IMG/VR virus record: IMGVR_UViG_3300005528_000100
Coordinates: 1 to 38,841 of that record
Direction: 5' to 3' (one strand)
From: a virus
Length of the DNA stretch: 38,841 nucleotides
In this document: piece after piece, positions 35,517 through 38,841 of the stretch
Layout: the number at the start of each line of letters is the position of its first letter
Position numbering within the stretch: position 1 is the first letter of the stretch
Notes under the pieces: generated by a model
Seen by the model: only the letters and a program-made list of their open reading frames with translations
What the model was told of the DNA's origin: nothing
Database searches by the model: none
Made by a program: the position numbers and the translations under genes

Positions 35517-37532
35517 TTATTTTTCAAGTGCTTTGGCAAGCACCAGATACTTGTCGCAATCGTAGTGACCGCAATTACGGATGAAGTCAAACACAATCGC
35601 TTCCGCTTCATTAAGAGGGAACTTGACTTTCTTTCCACTCTTGAAGTTTTCCAAGGAATGAGTGATGTCTTTGAGTTTGACATACTTTGCCTTCAAGGTC
35701 TTGAGCGTGTTGAGCGCGACTTTGATGGAATTGGAATCGTCAAGGTCTTTGAACTTCTTATGACTTGTGATCTTATCCATGTGATAGAACTCGTATTCTT
35801 CAAGAGTTTTCAACTCATCGGCATCGAACTCGACTTTGATGTTAGCGTTCCACCACGTTGCAAGATTCTCGCATCCTCCACGTTGGAGAACTTTCTTTTC
35901 CTCACGCGAAGAAACCATGCAGACTTCATCACGCGAGATACCGAAAGCGGCGAGGATGTTTGCCAACTCTCCCTTGGTAGAAAGAACTCGGATTCCGTTG
36001 AGCTTGAGCTTCAATCCCCAACCATCAGTCTCTTTGACAAAGTAGTATTTAGGCAGAGTGTCGGAAGGTTCGATCACTTCACTCTCCCACTTCTCTTTGT
36101 GCATTTCCCCGAAGGTATAGGTAGTAATATCTTCCTTGGCTTTTTGCACAACTGTTCCGTTGCTACGCACTTTGCGTTGAGCAGTAGGAGAAGGCAACGA
36201 AGATACCGCTTTGAACATATCGGATGTGAACTTGTTTTTGAGAAGATTGTCATAATCGGTCTGATTGAAAACCATGACAGTCTTGCCACTGGAAGAAACG
36301 TATCCACGAACTCGACGCTCGCCACCACGAACAACGTCATTACGGAACCATTCGATGTCGCTACCGAATTGTGGTTGAGTGCTGACACTGATCTTGCGAC
36401 GATGCCAACTACGCTTGCTGAACAACTCCATATTAGGAGCGAGCTTTTTGAAGAAGCCAGTAGGTTCGGTAATGTCAATACCTTTCCAAGTGATCTTCAT
36501 TTCATCTTTCTTCACGCCGATACGATTGACGTTGAGGAAGTAGAACTTGTCGATGAAGAACAACGTAGCGCGGATAGCTTCAAGCAACGTCTCTTTGCTG
36601 TCGATCATTTCAGTCACCTTGACAGGCAACTCTTTCTTGACCTTGGCAAGTTTGTCATGAACTGCCTTGATTGTCATAGGCGTATAGGACAGAGCATCCC
36701 TTGCAGGAGTGAAGTCCAACTCGCCCATAGCGAACTTCAAGACCAATCCGTTGCGAAGCATTTGCTGATACTCGCCTTCTTCATCGCGCACTTGATAGGT
36801 GTCGATAGGATAGGTCACGCCACCCATGATGGCGAAGGATTGACCATGATAGCGGTCTGCCATCTTCTCAAAGAAAGCCCAATCGTCCGATTTGAACAAC
36901 GGAGTTTCCACGCCCCAATCCAACTTGCCGCCACTGATCGTTGGCTTAACGTCGAAGAAGCGGAAGGCTTTTTGCGTAGCAACAAGGAAGTCTTGGAAGT
37001 CTGTGGACTTCACAGGAATTTGAATCTTCACACCATTGGAACCAGAATGATTCTCGGTTGACATGAGTGCGATTGCAGGAGTGCCTTCCTCGTTGAAGTA
37101 AGCATTGTAGATACGACGAACTCCATTGTGAGTAGAAGTCACGGAGAAGTTATCGGTATAGCAGAAAGGAGACTTGCTACCCAATCCCAAGCAACCAATC
37201 TGACTGTTGCTGTTGGTCTTGGTCGAAGCGAAATAGACAGTGTAAATCTCGTAGATGTCATCATGCGAGATACCCGTCCCGAAATCTTCAATGGCAAGCC
37301 AAGGTTCCAAGGTGTTCGGAAGATGAATGTGGAAGGGTTGGTCAGCTTTGCCAGCAGCAGTCATGCTGTCAGCGGCGTTGCAACCCAACTCACGCACGAT
37401 GGCGAGAGGTTTGTCGGAGTAGAGGTCAGAGAGGATTTGAAATGCCTTCTGACTTGTTTTCATACGGAATTGCGCCTCGTTGGACACGTTTCCGATACGC
37501 TCGATGGTGTTGGTGGTGGTGTTTAGTTTCAT
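35517..37532 (-). CDS. rIIA: rIIA-like protein
   Basis: 671 residues, close to the T4 rIIA length (about 725). An N-terminal GHKL-type ATP-binding region: VRELGCNAADSMTAAG (N box, Asn/Asp), then AIEDFGTGIS (G1 box, DxGxG) and IGCLGLGSKSPFCYTDNF (G2 lid), all near residues 42-120. The C-terminal half is helical and basic. Paired with rIIB as in T4-type phages. Confidence 0.9.
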   Translation of the reverse strand: MKLNTTTNTIERIGNVSNEAQFRMKTSQKAFQILSDLYSDKPLAIVRELGCNAADSMTAAGKADQPFHIHLPNTLEPWLAIEDFGTGISHDDIYEIYTVYFASTKTNSNSQIGCLGLGSKSPFCYTDNFSVTSTHNGVRRIYNAYFNEEGTPAIALMSTENHSGSNGVKIQIPVKSTDFQDFLVATQKAFRFFDVKPTISGGKLDWGVETPLFKSDDWAFFEKMADRYHGQSFAIMGGVTYPIDTYQVRDEEGEYQQMLRNGLVLKFAMGELDFTPARDALSYTPMTIKAVHDKLAKVKKELPVKVTEMIDSKETLLEAIRATLFFIDKFYFLNVNRIGVKKDEMKITWKGIDITEPTGFFKKLAPNMELFSKRSWHRRKISVSTQPQFGSDIEWFRNDVVRGGERRVRGYVSSSGKTVMVFNQTDYDNLLKNKFTSDMFKAVSSLPSPTAQRKVRSNGTVVQKAKEDITTYTFGEMHKEKWESEVIEPSDTLPKYYFVKETDGWGLKLKLNGIRVLSTKGELANILAAFGISRDEVCMVSSREEKKVLQRGGCENLATWWNANIKVEFDADELKTLEEYEFYHMDKITSHKKFKDLDDSNSIKVALNTLKTLKAKYVKLKDITHSLENFKSGKKVKFPLNEAEAIVFDFIRNCGHYDCDKYLVLAKALEK

Positions 37533-37541
37533 GATGATTTT

Positions 37542-37570
37542 AGGTTAGTTGGTTTGTGGTTAGTTGTAAA
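37542..37570 (-). promoter_or_regulatory. rIIA promoter, near-leaderless
   Basis: TTTACA-N17-TAACCT, then 9 nt to the ATG at 37532. It lies over the end of the preceding gene and has no dyad. Confidence 0.65.
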
Positions 37571-37727
37571 GATAATTTTGCTTTGAGCAAATCTTTTCTA
37601 ATTGTTTAAGAGCACGAACGTATTCAGGATCGAGCCACTTGTCAAGAATATATTTCAATTCTTTTTCCAAGTGTTGTGGAAGTTTTTCACTTGACACGAC
37701 CTTGTATTCGTCTGTGCTTTTGAACAT
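37560..37727 (-). CDS. Unknown small protein
   Basis: 55 residues, helical: PQHLEKELKYILDKWLDPEY, then LKQLEKICSKQ. Not recognised. Start at MFKSTD, 6 nt after the -10; the frame is open upstream but would precede the transcript start. Confidence 0.65.
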   Translation of the reverse strand: MFKSTDEYKVVSSEKLPQHLEKELKYILDKWLDPEYVRALKQLEKICSKQNYLYN

Positions 37728-37733
37728 GGGGAG

Positions 37734-37762
37734 ATCATGACAAATTCCCGCGCCCGTGGCAA
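37734..37762 (-). promoter_or_regulatory. Promoter, leaderless type
   Basis: TTGCCA-N17-CATGAT, then 6 nt to the ATG at 37727; dyad 28 bp upstream. Confidence 0.55.
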
Positions 37763-37790
37763 GAACTTTTTTTGCCCGTGGGTGCATTCA

Positions 37791-37819
37791 ACAAGAAAAT
37801 AAGATTCATCTTTTCTTGT
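37791..37819 (-). repeat. ACAAGAAAA dyad, perfect
   Basis: ACAAGAAAA-N11-TTTTCTTGT (10-bp arms counting the flanking A/T), 28 bp upstream of the -35. Confidence 0.85.
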
Positions 37820-37870
37820 TTGGGGTTAACCGGACCACAGGGACCACAAGGCCCACATGGTAAAAACAAA

Positions 37871-37900
37871 AAAGGCCACCATCTTTCGACAGTGGCCTTT
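37871..37900. terminator. Bidirectional intrinsic terminator
   Basis: AAAGGCCAC-N12-GTGGCCTTT with T-runs on both strands; ends the 38096 operon. Confidence 0.85.
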
Positions 37901-37919
37901 GTTTGCGCGAGGAGGAATT

Positions 37920-38096
37920 CTATGGGATGATGTCGGGAACCAAGGTCAGATCAATTTGTTGTTTAGGATCGTATCCGTGTTTCTTCCACCAAGGTTCTTT
38001 CGGCGCACAACCAATCAAGTTGAAGATCAGATAGCCGATCAAGATCCAGAACAAGGTTGCCCAGAACAAAGAAAGAATGAGGGTGACCTTCTTCAT
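37920..38096 (-). CDS. Small lipoprotein
   Basis: 58 residues: Lys start, hydrophobic signal with two Trp (LSLFWATLFWILIGYLIFNL), lipobox LIGC (Cys at about 29), then APKEPWWKKHGYDPKQQ and a short tail. A type II signal peptide is likely, so it should be anchored to the envelope. No lysis partner nearby; an exclusion role near rII genes is possible but unproven. ATGA overlap with the upstream gene. Confidence 0.7.
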   Translation of the reverse strand: MKKVTLILSLFWATLFWILIGYLIFNLIGCAPKEPWWKKHGYDPKQQIDLTLVPDIIP

Positions 38097-38299
38097 TCCG
38101 TTTCGCTTCCTTCTATGTTAATCGGAATGTCATCGAGCGACGAAGGAATGTTTTCTTCTTCATCGTAGTAAGGTTTGCTGTTGATGCCTGACAGATAGAA
38201 AGACTCCATCATGTCACAGTCTTCGTCCCAGTTGTTTCGTTGGGGCAGGTGAACTTTGTATTGATGCATAAGATTAGCGGGGTAGAGGTTCATGACCAT
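38093..38299 (-). CDS. Unknown acidic protein
   Basis: 68 residues: MNLYPANLMHQYKVHLPQRN, then an acidic C-terminal half (DEEENIPSSLDD). Start at 38299 or two codons later. Not recognised. Overlaps the upstream gene by 26 nt. Confidence 0.65.
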   Translation of the reverse strand: MVMNLYPANLMHQYKVHLPQRNNWDEDCDMMESFYLSGINSKPYYDEEENIPSSLDDIPINIEGSETE

Positions 38300-38441
38300 T
38301 CTCGAAACGAGAAAGATCGACGGAGAGAGCATTAAGTTCCTCAAGGTGTGCCTTGTAGAGTTTATGCAACTCGGTGATGTAGTTGTCCAACTTGCGACGA
38401 AGGCGTTGAGCCTTCCGTTGTTCTTTGTTTAGTTTTTTCAT
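38274..38441 (-). CDS. Small basic helical protein
   Basis: 55 residues: KLNKEQRKAQRLRRKLDNY and a second helix (HKLYKAHLEELNAL). Probably a coiled-coil or nucleic-acid binding peptide. A promoter TTGACC-N17-TACTGA lies in the end of the upstream gene, giving a leader of nearly 40 nt. Confidence 0.65.
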   Translation of the reverse strand: MKKLNKEQRKAQRLRRKLDNYITELHKLYKAHLEELNALSVDLSRFENGHEPLPR

Positions 38442-38448
38442 ATTGGGT

Positions 38449-38808
38449 TTATTGTTTGTATGCATCAGGTTTGTATGCATCAGTAATGTCTGACACGGAA
38501 ATGGTCAAGACTTTTTTTCCGAAGACACAAACGATCCCGTCTTCGAATCGTTGCATCTTGGGAACATTGTAACCATTCTCTTCCTCATCGAGTTTGAAGA
38601 AGATATGACGGACGAGTTCGTTAGTTGTCATGGTGGTGTTATAGTGGTTGGCTGTTTTGGTGTCAATGGAATTTTTGGCCCATTGCACTAAAGCAGCGGT
38701 GACTTCGTTTCGACGTTTAGCCGCCTCGAAGGTTTCGTCGTATTGGGTTTCCGTAGAGAAGAGCCATTGGATCATCTCTTTGGCTTCTTGGGTGGTTGGT
38801 GTATTCAT
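38449..38808 (-). CDS. Unknown protein with internal promoter
   Basis: 119 residues: helical N-terminal half (AKEMIQWLFSTETQYDETFE, then AAKRRNEVTAALVQWA), C-terminal half with YNVPKMQRFEDG and VCVFGKKVLTISVSD, ending in DAYKPDAYK from a 14-bp direct repeat. GATAAA lies 10 nt before the ATG; the -35 would fall at or beyond the window edge. A second promoter (38638-38666) points to an internal start at 38631, giving a 60-residue product. Confidence 0.6.
   Translation of the reverse strand: MNTPTTQEAKEMIQWLFSTETQYDETFEAAKRRNEVTAALVQWAKNSIDTKTANHYNTTMTTNELVRHIFFKLDEEENGYNVPKMQRFEDGIVCVFGKKVLTISVSDITDAYKPDAYKQ
38638..38666 (-). promoter_or_regulatory. Internal promoter, leaderless type
   Basis: TTGACA-N17-TATAAC, then 6 nt to an in-frame ATG (38631) inside the 38808 gene. 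A-tract upstream, as at other promoters of this region. Confidence 0.7.
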
Positions 38809-38841
38809 CGTGGACAGTTTTATCAGGTACACATTCAGGGG

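Noticed and set aside
35397-37061. 554-codon plus-strand ORF opposite rIIA
   Set aside because: It is antisense to a clear rIIA gene, has no promoter or start signal, and its open frame follows from the codon pattern of rIIA.

Overview
The window is part of the genome of a tailed dsDNA phage (Caudoviricetes), probably a large virulent one. Evidence: rIIA-like and rIIB-like genes, a GP88-family gene, an Api92-like gene, HNH homing endonucleases, 13 tRNAs, a phage-borne tmRNA, a bS21 homologue, and long runs of small overlapping ORFs almost all on the minus strand. I see no rRNA, CRISPR array, integrase or insertion sequence. The host cannot be named, but -35/-10 promoters close to TTGACA/TATAAT imply a host with an ordinary housekeeping sigma factor.

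Layout. 1-230: end of a plus-strand structured RNA with terminator. 234-6290: AT-rich minus-strand block of about 22 small accessory genes linked by ATGA overlaps, ending (in transcription order) in a lipoprotein and an L7/L12-N-domain-like peptide. 6330-11190: seven tRNAs scattered between small genes, plus bS21, a caspase-like protein and a candidate structured RNA of about 300 nt. 11183-20860: late-looking genes (coiled-coil, basic and membrane proteins, a 527-residue beta-rich structural candidate), with a plus-strand HTH-metallophosphoesterase followed by tmRNA, a GMP reductase/IMPDH-family enzyme and a nucleotidyltransferase. 21085-23606: NUDIX hydrolase and a plus-strand cluster with two HNH endonucleases and a PD-(D/E)XK-like protein. 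23840-38841: a visibly more GC-rich, early-type region of minus-strand genes, many as single transcription units with their own promoter and hairpin terminator, including GP88, SprT-like, Api92-like, rIIB and rIIA proteins and tRNAs Cys, Ile2, Lys and Arg.

Two regulatory themes tie the window together. First, over twenty minus or plus genes have a -35/-10 pair whose -10 ends only 6-10 nt before the start codon, so their mRNAs should be leaderless or carry 1-4 nt leaders; Shine-Dalgarno sequences are mostly absent (the gene at 10454 is the clear exception). Second, 14 copies of a dyad (ACAAGAAAA-N11-TTTTCTTGT or its left half) occur only in the right-hand region, mostly 27-28 bp upstream of the -35 next to an A-tract, which looks like an activator-controlled early regulon.

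Together with a phage bS21, an L12-like peptide, a tmRNA with an unusually long 35-residue tag, and 13 tRNAs including one with anticodon ACT, the window suggests a phage that remodels translation to favour its own leaderless messages. That link is inference; the elements themselves are visible in the sequence. All family assignments were made by eye from motifs, without database searches.
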